64,000 nt of DNA from Streptomyces sp. TRM70350 (GCF_019219825.1 NZ_JAHUXH010000005.1:62001-126000); one strand, 5' to 3'. Shown: positions 8,601 through 16,015, counted from the stretch's first letter. Translations and numbers: made by a program. The notes: a model not told the origin generated them from the sequence alone.

Positions 8601-9199
8601 TCGGCCGGCAGCCCGCTCAAGGGCGCACCCCGCCACAACGCGAGCGCCCGCGCACACTCGCGCACAACCCGCTCCCACTCACGCCCGGCGTGCGCGGCGC
8701 GCGCGGCGGCGACATGGTTCTCGAAGACGTGGACGTCCAACTCGCCCTGTTCGACCCGCAGCAGATACCCCGGCGGCACGGCACGCAGCCGTCCGGGGTC
8801 GTCGAGCATGCGGCGCAGCCGGGCGACGTGGTTGTGCAGGGAGGCGTGCGCGGAGGCCGGCGGCGCGCCACCCCACAGGGCGTCCTTGAGCGACGCGACG
8901 GACACGACCCGCCCGGCCTCAAGCAGCAACGCGGCCAGCAGAACACTCACCTTGGGACTGCCGACGGCCCGCACGGCAAGCCCCGCCCGCCCGGCGCCCG
9001 CGCCCCCGACGTCGTACGATCCGCCGGGCCCGTCGGTGGGCTCGCGCCCCTGCCCCTCACACGGCTCGTACAGAACGGGCGGCCCCAACAGACCGAATCG
9101 CAGTCCGAACCGGGGCTCGCACCGCATCACACCGTCCACAGCCTTCCCACGCGCCCACGCCCGGTCCCGGGCACGCTCCGCCGCCTCGACGGACCACAT
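5675..9199 (-). CDS. AfsR/SARP-type regulator with NB-ARC and TPR domains
   Basis: 1174 residues, a large AfsR-like pathway regulator. An OmpR-type winged helix (about 85-150) is followed by the bacterial transcriptional activator domain (155-310), then an NB-ARC ATPase with Walker A GMAGVGKS (386-393) and Walker B VLDD (469-472). A Cys/His-rich repeat insert occupies about 694-771 and TPRs fill 850-1170. AfsR-type proteins bind direct repeats at promoters of secondary-metabolism genes; the ATPase part is thought to gate this. Target genes are not evident here. The start is uncertain: ATG 9199 has AGGAG only three bases upstream, inside a heptamer repeat, while ATG 9127 (MRCEPRFGLRFGLLGPP) better matches family N-termini. 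Confidence 0.85.
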   Translation of the reverse strand: MWSVEAAERARDRAWARGKAVDGVMRCEPRFGLRFGLLGPPVLYEPCEGQGREPTDGPGGSYDVGGAGAGRAGLAVRAVGSPKVSVLLAALLLEAGRVVSVASLKDALWGGAPPASAHASLHNHVARLRRMLDDPGRLRAVPPGYLLRVEQGELDVHVFENHVAAARAAHAGREWERVVRECARALALWRGAPLSGLPAEVGGYAFVQRLAEARLLVLEWRYDAELALAEHAEAGGDRLAGLVPELAALAAEYPLREAYHRQLMLALHRTGRRAEALAVHRDLRARLVEELGVEPGTGVREAHVEVLREGAQGGDGEGREGASGEAVPDGSAVRAAVNGPGAPAPAPAPRPSQLPPPPAHFTGRTAVRDALLGTLTQPAALAVVSGMAGVGKSALALYVAHALAERFSDGQLYVNLHGATPGMTPLTPGQALTALLRDLGVEPCRIPEHPDAAAALLRSLLAPTRTLMVLDDAANAAQVRPLLPAGAGCAVIVTSRSPLTALDGARRFPLTPLSSAESAALLRAVSGRDGLDAGHPLVELTGRLPLALRVVAARLAARRALTPDVLAGQLAATERRLHHLEYDDLSVRRSLAVAHDALAASDREADRDAALALCRVGALDLPSYGAPLIARLTGTDERRAEAALDRLVDVALLEETAYARYAPHDLVRDFARELAAGAHSGADAREGHRACESAAVKGRCDGIIETASACSAAMAKGRCDGIIETACACSAAAAKRHRDEIIETAHARTAAAVKGHRDEITDTAHTRTAAPADPHSAVGVTHVARPRTPAHPHPVDDLVDTALRWYATTAERALTAVVEPGLDRDDRCRPSAAQPPEHAAYVTTVAAFDGAEAAFAWGDGELGNVVALVEAYADDACERRAAYLSTLLRLLFPYLHRSGRIPEMELLGRAGLGLARRLGDAAAEAYALGDLAGMHFLTGRQSEALALNDRALAIWRRLGAVSWIRRCLNNRGLLLEGLQRYAEAEDALRQSLGYSSRLNDPYGEAVTYSHLGNLYEHTDPRAAIEHHRRSLALGVGIGAVIVQHSAHCNIGYAHLALGESAAAVEHFEESLRVLGGHGDWHGESQTRLGLVRALRLLGRAERAERECAELLRRADARSDRYTGGLGRHQYGLLLRDQGREDDAHQAWRTALADLDGTDERAVVAELRSLTAAVR
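6890..7117 (-). repeat. four 57-bp tandem repeats inside the AfsR-like gene
   Basis: The motif CCGTCTCGATGATCCCG and variants recur at 6910, 6967, 7024 and 7081, exactly 57 bp apart. In the protein this gives four 19-residue copies of the form KGRCDGIIETACACSAAAA, grading into KGHRDEITDTAHTRTAAPA. The two copies nearer the ATPase carry Cys (three each); the two nearer the TPRs replace them with His and Arg. The repeat lies in the linker between NB-ARC and TPR regions. Confidence 0.8.
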
Positions 9200-9202
9200 T
9201 TA

Positions 9203-9307
9203 CTCCTGGCCTCTGGCTCCTGGCTCCTGGCTCCTGGCTCCTGGCTCCTGGCTCCTGGCTCCTGGCTCCTGGCTCCTGGCTCCTGGCTCCTGGCTCCTGG
9301 CTCCTGG
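9203..9307 (-). repeat. heptamer array of Shine-Dalgarno-like units
   Basis: On the minus strand the unit CCAGGAG is repeated 13 times without error (9217-9307). One variant (CCAGAGG) and a final perfect copy (9203-9209) follow and end three bases before the ATG of the AfsR-like gene at 9199. Every unit contains AGGAG, so the 5' leader of that gene would be a string of ribosome-binding sequences. Copy number could change by slippage. The remaining gap to 9709 holds a short CGACTA run near 9353 and a palindrome at 9512. Confidence 0.85.
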
Positions 9308-9511
9308 CGGATTCCGCCCCGCCCGGCGCTTTTCCGCCACCCGCACCCGCACGACTACGACTACGACTACGACCAGAACCCGCCACAGTTCCGGCGCCCG
9401 AATCCACCACCGTTACGGCGTTTCCCGCGGCGACCCGGCGGCTTCACGCCAACCCCGGGACAACACCACGGAAAACCGCTGGCCACATGTTAGCGATCCG
9501 TTGGTGCGGCC

Positions 9512-9527
9512 TGATGTGATCACATCA
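9512..9527. promoter_or_regulatory. 16-bp perfect palindrome, candidate operator
   Basis: TGATGTGATCACATCA is a perfect 16-bp palindrome, about 185 bp upstream of the dehydrogenase start. It has the size and symmetry of a GntR- or CRP-type site, though the central spacing differs from the standard CRP box. No regulator for it is identifiable in the window. The 510-bp gap around it has no gene that I can support. Confidence 0.45.
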
Positions 9528-9709
9528 TCGGATCTGGCCCGACGGTGCGCGCGTACGACGCGCAGCTCGGGGGAGTGTCGCCGCCGTGGCCGGATCCGGG
9601 ACGCCAGTGGGCCCCGGTCGGCAGAGGTGAACGACGGGGGCCCGCGTCCGCACCGCGAGGCGCGACCGCCACCCTTGGGGGAGACACCGACCCCCCGGGA
9701 GGACGAGAC

Positions 9710-10669
9710 ATGCGATACCGCTGCGCCGTACTGGACGACTACCAAGGCGTCGCGACCACGATCGCCGACTGGACCCCGCTCGGCGACCGGGTGGAGGTCG
9801 TCACCTTCCCCGACCACTTCCCCACCGAGGACGAACTGGCCGCGGCCCTCGCCGACTTCGACTTCGCGGTCACCCTGCGCGAACGCGTCCCCTTCCCCGC
9901 CTCGCTCCTCGACCGCCTCCCCCGCCTCAAGCTCCTCGTCGCGTCCGGCATGCGCAACTCGGTGATCGACTACGCCGCCGCCCAGGCGAACGACGTCACC
10001 GTCTGCGGCACCGAGAGCTCCCCCACTCCCCCGGTCGAACTCACCTGGGCCCTGATCCTGGGCCTGGCCCGCGGCATCGTCCAGGAGAACACCGCCCTGC
10101 GCACCGGCGGCCCCTGGCAGTCCACCGTCGGCGCGGACCTGCACGGCCGCCGCCTGGGCCTGCTCGGCCTCGGCAAGATCGGCAGCCGCGTGGCCCGGAT
10201 CGGCCTGGCCTTCGGTATGGAGGTCACGGCCTGGAGCCAGAACCTCACCAAGGAGCGCACGGACGACCTCGGAGTCCACCTCTCCCCCACGAAGGAAGAT
10301 CTCCTCACCGCGAGCGACTTCGTCTCGGTCCACCTGGCCCTGAGCGACCGCACCCGCTCCCTCCTGGGCCCGGCCGAACTGTCCCTCCTCAAGCCCACGG
10401 CCTACCTGATCAACACCTCTCGCGCGGCGATCATCAACCAGGAGGCCCTGCTCGCGGCCCTCCACGAAGGCCGCATCGCCGGCGCGGCGGTGGACGTCTT
10501 CGACACAGAACCCCTCCCCACCGACCACCCCCTACGCACGGCCCCCCGCCTCCTGGCCACCCCGCACCTCGGCTACGTCTCGCGCGCGAATTACGAGCGC
10601 TACTACGGCCAGGCGATCGAGAACATCCAGGCGTACCTGAACGGCACCCCAATCCGCCTCCTCGGCTGA
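9710..10669 (+). CDS. D-2-hydroxyacid dehydrogenase family protein
   Basis: 319-residue NAD-dependent dehydrogenase of the formate/phosphoglycerate dehydrogenase superfamily. The NAD-binding motif is GLLGLGKIGSRVARIG. The catalytic Arg lies in LINTSRAAIINQEAL, the Glu in the DVFDTEPLP segment, and the His in TPHLGYVSR. It would interconvert a 2-oxoacid and a D-2-hydroxyacid in the cytosol; the substrate cannot be read from sequence. The ATG is fixed by GGGAGGA seven bases upstream, with about 165 bases of open frame before it ignored. It stands alone and a hairpin follows at 10681. Confidence 0.9.
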   Translation: MRYRCAVLDDYQGVATTIADWTPLGDRVEVVTFPDHFPTEDELAAALADFDFAVTLRERVPFPASLLDRLPRLKLLVASGMRNSVIDYAAAQANDVTVCGTESSPTPPVELTWALILGLARGIVQENTALRTGGPWQSTVGADLHGRRLGLLGLGKIGSRVARIGLAFGMEVTAWSQNLTKERTDDLGVHLSPTKEDLLTASDFVSVHLALSDRTRSLLGPAELSLLKPTAYLINTSRAAIINQEALLAALHEGRIAGAAVDVFDTEPLPTDHPLRTAPRLLATPHLGYVSRANYERYYGQAIENIQAYLNGTPIRLLG

Positions 10670-10680
10670 CCCAGGCACAC

Positions 10681-10704
10681 AAAACCCCAGTGCCTTTCCT
10701 GGGG
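10681..10704 (+). terminator. hairpin after the dehydrogenase gene
   Basis: AAAACCCCAG, an 8-base loop, then CTGGGG forms a short GC stem just after the dehydrogenase stop. The sequence resembles the longer AAAACCCCAGG...CCTGGGGTTT terminators that adjoin both tRNA-Thr attachment sites at 13116 and 32928. It may therefore mark the far end of an older integrated element. No tRNA fragment follows here. Confidence 0.4.
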
Positions 10705-10830
10705 AGCGGCAGCCGGCCACTGCGAAAAAGGGCGTCCATGACGACCTGCAATCCTCACCGACCTGCCGCAAGCAGTCGCAGCCGACGATCTCGTCAGCCG
10801 GATGGCCGAGAAGTGCTTCGAAGACGGCGT

Positions 10831-11505
10831 TCAGTTCTCGGTTTTGACCTTCGAAGACAGGAAGAACAGCCCTGCCGTCGCCGCGATGAAACCTCCCGCC
10901 AGTTCTTCGTAGCCCTGGAAATAGGAGACGGGTACGGCGATGGCGCAGGCTGTTCCGACCAGGTCTATGACGCCTCCGATCAGTCGCCGGGACCTGCTCG
11001 GTGGCGGAGGGTGGGGGTTCGGCGGGTTTCCCCAGTAGGGAAAAGGGCCCGGCCTGGGTTTCCAGCCCTCGTCCTGGAGCCGCAGAAACTCCGGGTGGTG
11101 GCGGGCGTAGCCCAGGCGGTGGGGTGCCAGGCGCCGCCACGGCAGCCAACCATGCCTGATGGCGATCCAGGTGAGTGCCGGCAGGCAGGCCACTGCCGCC
11201 CAGATTGTTGCGACCGTCCGCCCTCCGGCCGAAGTCGGCAGAATGCCGAGGAGTCGGTCCAGCTGGCCGCTGGCAGCGTAGGCGATCAACGCGGCCAGGG
11301 AGAGCATCGCCGCGGCCTGCTCGATCTGATGTCCGGTGTGGCAGCGGGCACAGCGTGGCACATGCACGGTTTCTTGGCGCCACGTGGTGCGCAGGACAAC
11401 GATCCATGGGGTCATGGTGGTGTCGGTGTCCTGGTGCAGCCCAAGGACGCGGTCGTGCCACGACGCTGATGTGGCATTCCCGCAGAACCAGCACTCCCGT
11501 ACCAC
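10831..11505 (-). CDS. zinc-ribbon-like membrane protein
   Basis: 224 residues. The N-terminus has two Cys pairs, CWFCGN and CARCH, that would form a zinc site. Four hydrophobic segments follow: AAAMLSLAALIAYAASG, a stretch around TIWAAVACLPALTWIAI, one near IDLVGTACAIAVPV, and one at the C-terminus (GGFIAATAGLFFLS). A Pro-rich loop (NPPNPHPPPPS) lies between the second and third. I do not recognise the family. GTG 11505 is chosen because GGGAGGA precedes it by five bases; longer starts lack this. The gene lies in the probable remnant of an older element. Confidence 0.65.
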   Translation of the reverse strand: MVRECWFCGNATSASWHDRVLGLHQDTDTTMTPWIVVLRTTWRQETVHVPRCARCHTGHQIEQAAAMLSLAALIAYAASGQLDRLLGILPTSAGGRTVATIWAAVACLPALTWIAIRHGWLPWRRLAPHRLGYARHHPEFLRLQDEGWKPRPGPFPYWGNPPNPHPPPPSRSRRLIGGVIDLVGTACAIAVPVSYFQGYEELAGGFIAATAGLFFLSSKVKTEN

Positions 11506-11827
11506 GACTTTCCTCCCCCCTACGACCGGTCCCGCTGGTTCCTCCAGCGGGCTGTGCGTGCCGGACGTCCCCTTCCCTGCCCCCGTCGTTGCGGCCATGG
11601 GCCGTTGTGTGGTTCTGGGCGGCATCCTGGAGATGCTTTTGTACGGGGCGCGAGTCATGTGCCGAGGGCCAGGTTGTGTAGCCGAGCGATGCCGAGCATG
11701 GCCTGGTACACACCGTTGCCCGGCGTCGTTCGCGCGTGGGTACCAGGGACCCGCCTGCTTTCCTCAGGCGGGGCCGGGTCTTGTTCCGGTTGGTCAGTGG
11801 CTGGCCAGCCACTGGTGGATGCCCTTC
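11506..11827. other. intergenic stretch with a possible transposase remnant
   Basis: A minus-strand frame ending at about 11658 reads VYQAMLGIARLHNLALG before its stop and has the look of the C-terminal end of a transposase. Upstream it runs out of frame (NRNKTRPRLRKAG at about 11755-11795). I cannot assign a family. If it is an IS fragment it fits the idea that 10,700-13,150 is decayed mobile DNA. I see nothing else here. Confidence 0.25.
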
Positions 11828-12367
11828 TCATCCCTGGTCCGGCTCTTGTTCGGGGTGAGCTGGTGAGACGTTGGGCGAGCCGGGAAGTCCGGGGCCCCCG
11901 GAGAGATGGCGTCCCTCGTCGCCCTCACTGCCCCGTGTAGCCCAGGGCATGCGGGACCGCAGGTGAGACAGCCTGGGCGCGGCCCACAGTCCGGAGGAGC
12001 CGAGCAGGATGAGGCAGACGCCGAAGAAACGCCTCGGTGTCTCCACTTCGGAGCACGCCTCTTCCCCGTCGCCGGGCCGCCAGTCCTCGTTTTCACCAGC
12101 CGTGAACGCGGTCCCGCAGTCAAGTCTGACCATTGACACGAGGCCGTCCTGCCCGCCGCTGTCGTCATCTTCAAAGAGGCCACCCGGCAGGACCATGGCC
12201 TGGTCGCTCGTGTCCCAGGAGTACAGGACGCTCATGTCGTACGGGTGGCCTTCGTCGTCCACGAAGTACGCGGCCGTGCGGGGGACCAGGAGCAGCCATC
12301 CGGCCCCCAGGAGCGCGGCAACCGACACGAGTCGCACCCAGAACTTCGGCCTGCGCAGGATGTTCAT
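11828..12367 (-). CDS. two-TM hypothetical membrane protein
   Basis: 179 residues from ATG 12367 (MNILRRPKFW). One membrane segment lies near residues 10-30 (VSVAALLGAGWLLLV) and a second near 120-140 (FFGVCLILLGSSGLW). The acidic loop between them carries two Cys, predicted to lie outside the cell, and the C-terminal tail is cytoplasmic. This resembles small actinobacterial two-TM proteins with an extracellular loop, but no family is recognised. No strong ribosome site is visible before the ATG. A longer frame to 12490 starts in low-quality sequence and is not preferred. Confidence 0.6.
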   Translation of the reverse strand: MNILRRPKFWVRLVSVAALLGAGWLLLVPRTAAYFVDDEGHPYDMSVLYSWDTSDQAMVLPGGLFEDDDSGGQDGLVSMVRLDCGTAFTAGENEDWRPGDGEEACSEVETPRRFFGVCLILLGSSGLWAAPRLSHLRSRMPWATRGSEGDEGRHLSGGPGLPGSPNVSPAHPEQEPDQG

Positions 12368-12488
12368 GGCCGGGACGGTAGGGGATGTCGCCCGGGACCG
12401 GTCCCGGCATGTCACTGCCTTGTTGGACGGGGGGCGTCGGGTCAGACCTCGGCCAGGCGCTGATCGTGCCGCAGCACGCTGTCCATTC

Positions 12489-13038
12489 AAGTGGGAGCAG
12501 GCGACTTCGTCGCGGAGGACCGGCTGTACGCGATGTGGGCACCTGATCGCCTTCCGCGGCCTGCGGCGGGGCGAGGCATGCGGTCAGCCCTGGTCGGAGA
12601 CCAACCTCGATGACCACTCCCTGACCGTATCCGCCCAGCTCGTCCAGGACGGGTGGGAGGTCGAGACCTCCGAGCCCAAGACGGACAGCGGCTTCCGCGT
12701 GGTCGCACTCGGCGACGACACCGTCGACGTCCTGAAGCGACACCGCGAACAGGGGGACGCCGACCGGGAGGAGGGGATCAGCCTGGGTGGACACCGGCAT
12801 GAAAGATCGTCTCCGACACGCTCGGCCACAGCGACACCCGGATCACGCGGGACATCTACCAGAGCGTCCTCTCCCCCAAGTCGGCAAGAACGCCGCCGAG
12901 GCCACCGCCAAGCTGGTCCCGCTTCAGCGGAAGACCGAGGCGGAGGAGGCCCGTAAGGCCGCCAAGAAGGCGGCGGCCAAGGCGAAAGCCGAGGCCAGGG
13001 CCAAGAACAAGGGCAAGCGGAAGAAGCCCAAGAAGTAG
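12489..13038 (+). pseudogene. decayed tyrosine integrase (3' part)
   Basis: Nearly identical for long stretches to the intact integrase gene at 31238-32839. It starts at the codons for KWEQ and ends at the same Lys-rich tail. Relative to the intact gene it has a deletion of about 65 bp just after the start of similarity, an extra G in CGATGTGGGCACC that breaks the frame, and a deletion of roughly 145 bp removing the region before the His-x-x-Arg box. The segment before the catalytic Tyr is kept (TRDIYQSV) but local changes follow. No upstream half is present. It points to an earlier integration at the same tRNA. Confidence 0.9.
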
Positions 13039-13115
13039 GACCCCGGACCGCTCCGCTCACGCAAGCCATCGCGCGGCACCCCGGCCATGTGACGCGCCAG
13101 GCCCCGAGCAACAGA

Positions 13116-13150
13116 AAACCCCAAGTCAGCGGCTATCCGACCTGGGGTTT
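13116..13150. terminator. terminator beside the left attachment site
   Basis: AAACCCCA at 13116 pairs with TGGGGTTT at 13143 around a loop of about 19 bases. It is the diverged copy of the terminator at 32928-32962, in the same position between integrase and tRNA sequence. It probably once ended transcription of the old integrase or of the tRNA-Thr. Confidence 0.6.
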
Positions 13151-13153
13151 CGT

Positions 13154-13197
13154 GGAGCCGCCTTCGGGATTCGAACCCGAGACCTACGCATTACGAG
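13154..13197. repeat. attachment site copy, left (44-bp core)
   Basis: Forty-four bases identical to 32966-33009, which is the 3' half of tRNA-Thr from just beyond the discriminator to the anticodon loop. The match stops abruptly at 13198, where the sequence diverges from tRNA. This is the half-tRNA left at the distal end of an element that integrated by tyrosine recombination in the tRNA 3' end. It cannot encode a tRNA by itself. Confidence 0.9.
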
Positions 13198-13311
13198 GGC
13201 CTGCATGGTCGTCCCGGCTACTACCGCGCGGTGCCGCCGAATCCCGTCTTACCAGGTCAGAGACGTGCAACCCCGATCGGTGTGATGCCTAATCCAGACG
13301 GTGCCGCCCCA

Positions 13312-13334
13312 TCCGCTCACGCATCGCTCACGCA
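13312..13334. repeat. 23-bp repeat near left end, candidate integrase arm site
   Basis: A 23-bp sequence with two CGCTCACGCA boxes separated by one base. It is identical to 32853-32875 near the other end. It lies 115 bp inside the left core. The symmetric placement inside both ends suggests arm-type integrase or excisionase sites. A single box lies at about 13050, beside the integrase pseudogene. The rest of 13198-13403 shows no gene. Confidence 0.55.
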
Positions 13335-13403
13335 GGCTGGCCACTCGTGACCGCTTCGAGCCCGCCAAAGCCGCGCGTGACAACCGTCAACCCAGCGGCG
13401 CAA

Positions 13404-14618
13404 TCAAGGCAGCTCGCGCAGCTGGTGATCTACGGGGACAGTGGATGGCGGAAGGGTCGTGATGAGGAGTTCATCGGCATCGCGCTTGCCCGTCTTACCA
13501 CTAGCGCTGTAGCGCGTCTTCACCAACCGTTTAGTCAAGGGCCACGAGCGTACGCCGAGCATCTCTCGGTCCACGCGGCTAGGCGCCATGCGAGTGTGCG
13601 CATAGAGCCAAGTGCTTTCGGTCAACATTGGGTTGTTGTCGTAGCTGAGCAGCCAGCGGAACTGCGCCTTGGTACGCAGATATCCGGCGAGCTGCATGTG
13701 GAGCATGTGGTCATCTGATCCCGCCTTGCCAGCCCTGTTGCCACCGTATCCACCTCTGGGGTCGAAAGAGGTTCGGTACAAGTGCGAGGCTTTTTCGATG
13801 TAGGGCGGGTCGAGGTAAGCAACAACGCGAGACGGGATCAACTGCGGGTAATAACTGGGCACGTCATCGAGCGTCTGTTGCCAGTCCTTATGCCAGACAT
13901 CGACGATTCGGCCGGTGTCGTAAAGGTGACCGACATATCGAAGTCGTTCCTCTATGGCTTCCGGATTCCACCGGCATCCGATGCCGTACGGGCTTGCTTG
14001 CTTGCGTCCACCGATCGGGCCTGCCTTACCATGAAGGATTCCAGAAAACGTTGTGCGGTTTAGAAATAGGCACTGTGTCGCCAACTCCAGTCGGACCGTG
14101 GCAGGCTTCGCTTTCCGAGTGGGCGCCCAGGAACGCCAATAGTCCCACCGATCGACAGCGGTTACTCCACCCGGCTTGACGTATCGGGTCCACTCGTCAT
14201 GCATACGGTCGATCAGCGCCTCAGTATCGGCGGCCGCGGTCTGCCAGAAGGCAGTCACCAACGGATCCACGTCAGCGAGCAGCACTCGGTCGACGAGCCC
14301 TTGGCCAACTAGTCGCAAGGACGCCGACGCTCCGCCGGCGAAAGGCTCGACCAGGAGGTTGATTTCCGGAACGGCCCTCGAACCCTTGGCGGCATCCAAG
14401 ATTCGGGCGATCACCGGCGCGAGGGACGACTTTGCTCCTGGATAGCGCAGGGGTGACTGGTACCTGCTCGTCATGAGCGCGTGATCAACGATGCCGAGGG
14501 GTGAAACGAGTGGGCGGGGGTTGTCGAGAATGTGCGTCGGGATTGCAGGCGCAGCAAAATGCGCAGCGTGAGCATCACAGAGGGGGGCGGCCGGCAGCAC
14601 AACCACATTCTCGATCAT
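13404..14618 (-). CDS. DNA adenine methylase, D12/Dam class
   Basis: 404 residues from ATG 14618, or 356 from ATG 14474 (MTSRYQSPLRYPGAK), which looks more like the family start. SAM-binding motif FAGG lies at 93-96 and the catalytic DPPY at 270-273 (longer numbering), with LRYPGAK at the N-terminus as in Dam-type N6-adenine methylases. The target site cannot be predicted. The 14618 ATG overlaps the nurA stop (ATGA), which favours coupled translation, but neither start has a clear ribosome site. It is the third gene of a herA-nurA-methylase transcript. By analogy with restriction-modification it may protect the host DNA from the NurA-HerA pair. Confidence 0.88.
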   Translation of the reverse strand: MIENVVVLPAAPLCDAHAAHFAAPAIPTHILDNPRPLVSPLGIVDHALMTSRYQSPLRYPGAKSSLAPVIARILDAAKGSRAVPEINLLVEPFAGGASASLRLVGQGLVDRVLLADVDPLVTAFWQTAAADTEALIDRMHDEWTRYVKPGGVTAVDRWDYWRSWAPTRKAKPATVRLELATQCLFLNRTTFSGILHGKAGPIGGRKQASPYGIGCRWNPEAIEERLRYVGHLYDTGRIVDVWHKDWQQTLDDVPSYYPQLIPSRVVAYLDPPYIEKASHLYRTSFDPRGGYGGNRAGKAGSDDHMLHMQLAGYLRTKAQFRWLLSYDNNPMLTESTWLYAHTRMAPSRVDREMLGVRSWPLTKRLVKTRYSASGKTGKRDADELLITTLPPSTVPVDHQLRELP

Positions 14619-16015
14619 GGGGTAAACCGTACCGGAGCCGCTTGTCCACCAGACGAGTCGAGACCGAGACGTTTGGTGGCTACGAGGCGGAGCACATCGG
14701 TGCCCACGCCGATCGGGAACGCGGCCTTCCCGTGCGCGGCCGCCACCGGGATGATGCCGTCGACGTACATCGAGGAACCAGTGCGGTCGATCACGTCGAG
14801 GATTGCAGGCAACGTCGGGTAGGCCGCCGGGTCGGCTTGGCCGCCGTTGGCATCATACGGTGCACCCATCGGTGGTGGCACGGTCGGGACGACAACTCGC
14901 CCGTCAAGCGCGCGATACACGAACTTGCGGCCCCAGTATGTCTCCTTACCGTAGGCGCGGGCGTTGTTGGCGTTTACGACTCGCGCAATGATCTGTTCGT
15001 CGCATACCAACAGGTCACCCGGTTCGAGAATGTCATGCCGGGCCAGTTGGCGCGCGTAGTCGACCAGAACTCCGGACTTCTCAATCCCACAGACGTATGG
15101 CGCGTTGCCCGGAGTAGCCCTGCCCATCGCTTGGAAGTATTCAAGGGCTCGCCCGCGCAGCTTTGCTGGTGTGCCGAACACGGCCAGTGGGCCATCGACG
15201 ATGAACAGCGTCGTGGGAAGAGCCTTCTGGCGAGACTGCTCCCACAGCAGCGTCGCCAGCCCGACCAGCACCAACAGCTCGATCACCGACATGAGCCGCC
15301 CGAGAGCGGACTGGTTCGTCCCCTCCTCGCCAACCTCCTCGTGGATACGGAGCACGTCGGTGGGGAAAAGGTGCACGCCGCACGCATCGCAGTCGGCACC
15401 AGCGGGCGGCACAGGAATGTCCTTCTTGCAGTCCTGCGTCGGACAGTTAACCGGCACCGTAGCCGCTGGCGCCCCGGGAACGCCGTGGAGAAGGAAGAGC
15501 AGGTCCAGCAGCGGCTGGTCGAGGCGATTGACGTCGATCTTCTTCTGCCGAAACAGCTCATTGATGACCTCTCGCCACGAGGTCACGATGTCGGCGTCGG
15601 CACGCGTGTACGCGCCGGAGACAGGCAGATCCAGCGTCACGATGGCGGTGTTGACCGCACGCTCAATCTTGTACGGGTCGACAAATCGCTCGGCCCGCTG
15701 CGATTCCAAAACTCCGAGGTCCACGTACGCTGCGGCGGCCTGTGCAAACCCGTACAGGACCGATGGCAGGCCGTCACGAACCTGCTCAACGACGTGTGAC
15801 CCATCGATCGCCAGCGCAGCAGTGAGTCGGTCTGGCGCAGGCGGGGCAGCGAAGTCGCTCCGCGGACGGATTCGCTTGCGGATCGAATCCAGGTCCTGGA
15901 TCGCCTCAGCCGGGACATGGAAGGTGCGTTGGTCCGCGATCGCCCGGATGGCGGCCGCCGAATGCCCCAGCCGCGATGCGATCTCGTGAGCCCCGCCGAC
16001 GGTCTCGTACGGCAT
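14615..16015 (-). CDS. nurA: NurA-domain nuclease with inserted zinc ribbon
   Basis: 466 residues. NurA is a Mn-dependent nuclease that works with the HerA translocase. Candidate active-site elements are DGS at 71-73, IVDGPL with Asp274, GIEKSG with Glu312, a late VDG at 418-420, and His428. Between the first and second motifs sits an insert with CPTQDC (191-196) and CDAC (209-212), a likely zinc ribbon, plus a HEEVGEEG helix. Archaeal NurA proteins are shorter (about 330-400 residues). The ATG overlaps the herA stop (TGATG) and its stop overlaps the methylase start, so the three proteins are probably made in step. Confidence 0.8.
   Translation of the reverse strand: MPYETVGGAHEIASRLGHSAAAIRAIADQRTFHVPAEAIQDLDSIRKRIRPRSDFAAPPAPDRLTAALAIDGSHVVEQVRDGLPSVLYGFAQAAAAYVDLGVLESQRAERFVDPYKIERAVNTAIVTLDLPVSGAYTRADADIVTSWREVINELFRQKKIDVNRLDQPLLDLLFLLHGVPGAPAATVPVNCPTQDCKKDIPVPPAGADCDACGVHLFPTDVLRIHEEVGEEGTNQSALGRLMSVIELLVLVGLATLLWEQSRQKALPTTLFIVDGPLAVFGTPAKLRGRALEYFQAMGRATPGNAPYVCGIEKSGVLVDYARQLARHDILEPGDLLVCDEQIIARVVNANNARAYGKETYWGRKFVYRALDGRVVVPTVPPPMGAPYDANGGQADPAAYPTLPAILDVIDRTGSSMYVDGIIPVAAAHGKAAFPIGVGTDVLRLVATKRLGLDSSGGQAAPVRFTP

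Noticed and set aside
10740..10860. Plus-strand frame with ILTDLPQAVAADDLVSRMAE, possibly a gene fragment
   Set aside because: It looks protein-like but has no start, no full domain and runs into the end of the opposite gene. I could not assign it.
10532..11812. A 426-residue minus-strand frame around the zinc-ribbon membrane protein
   Set aside because: It overlaps the dehydrogenase and reads the membrane-protein gene in the wrong frame. Only the frame with Cys pairs and four hydrophobic segments looks coding.
11655..11812. Possible transposase C-terminus (VYQAMLGIARLHNLALG)
   Set aside because: Too short and not firmly tied to a family; kept only as a low-confidence note on the intergenic stretch.
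13156..13200. Second tRNA-Thr at the left att
   Set aside because: Only the 3' half is present; sequence diverges in the anticodon loop and no cloverleaf can form.
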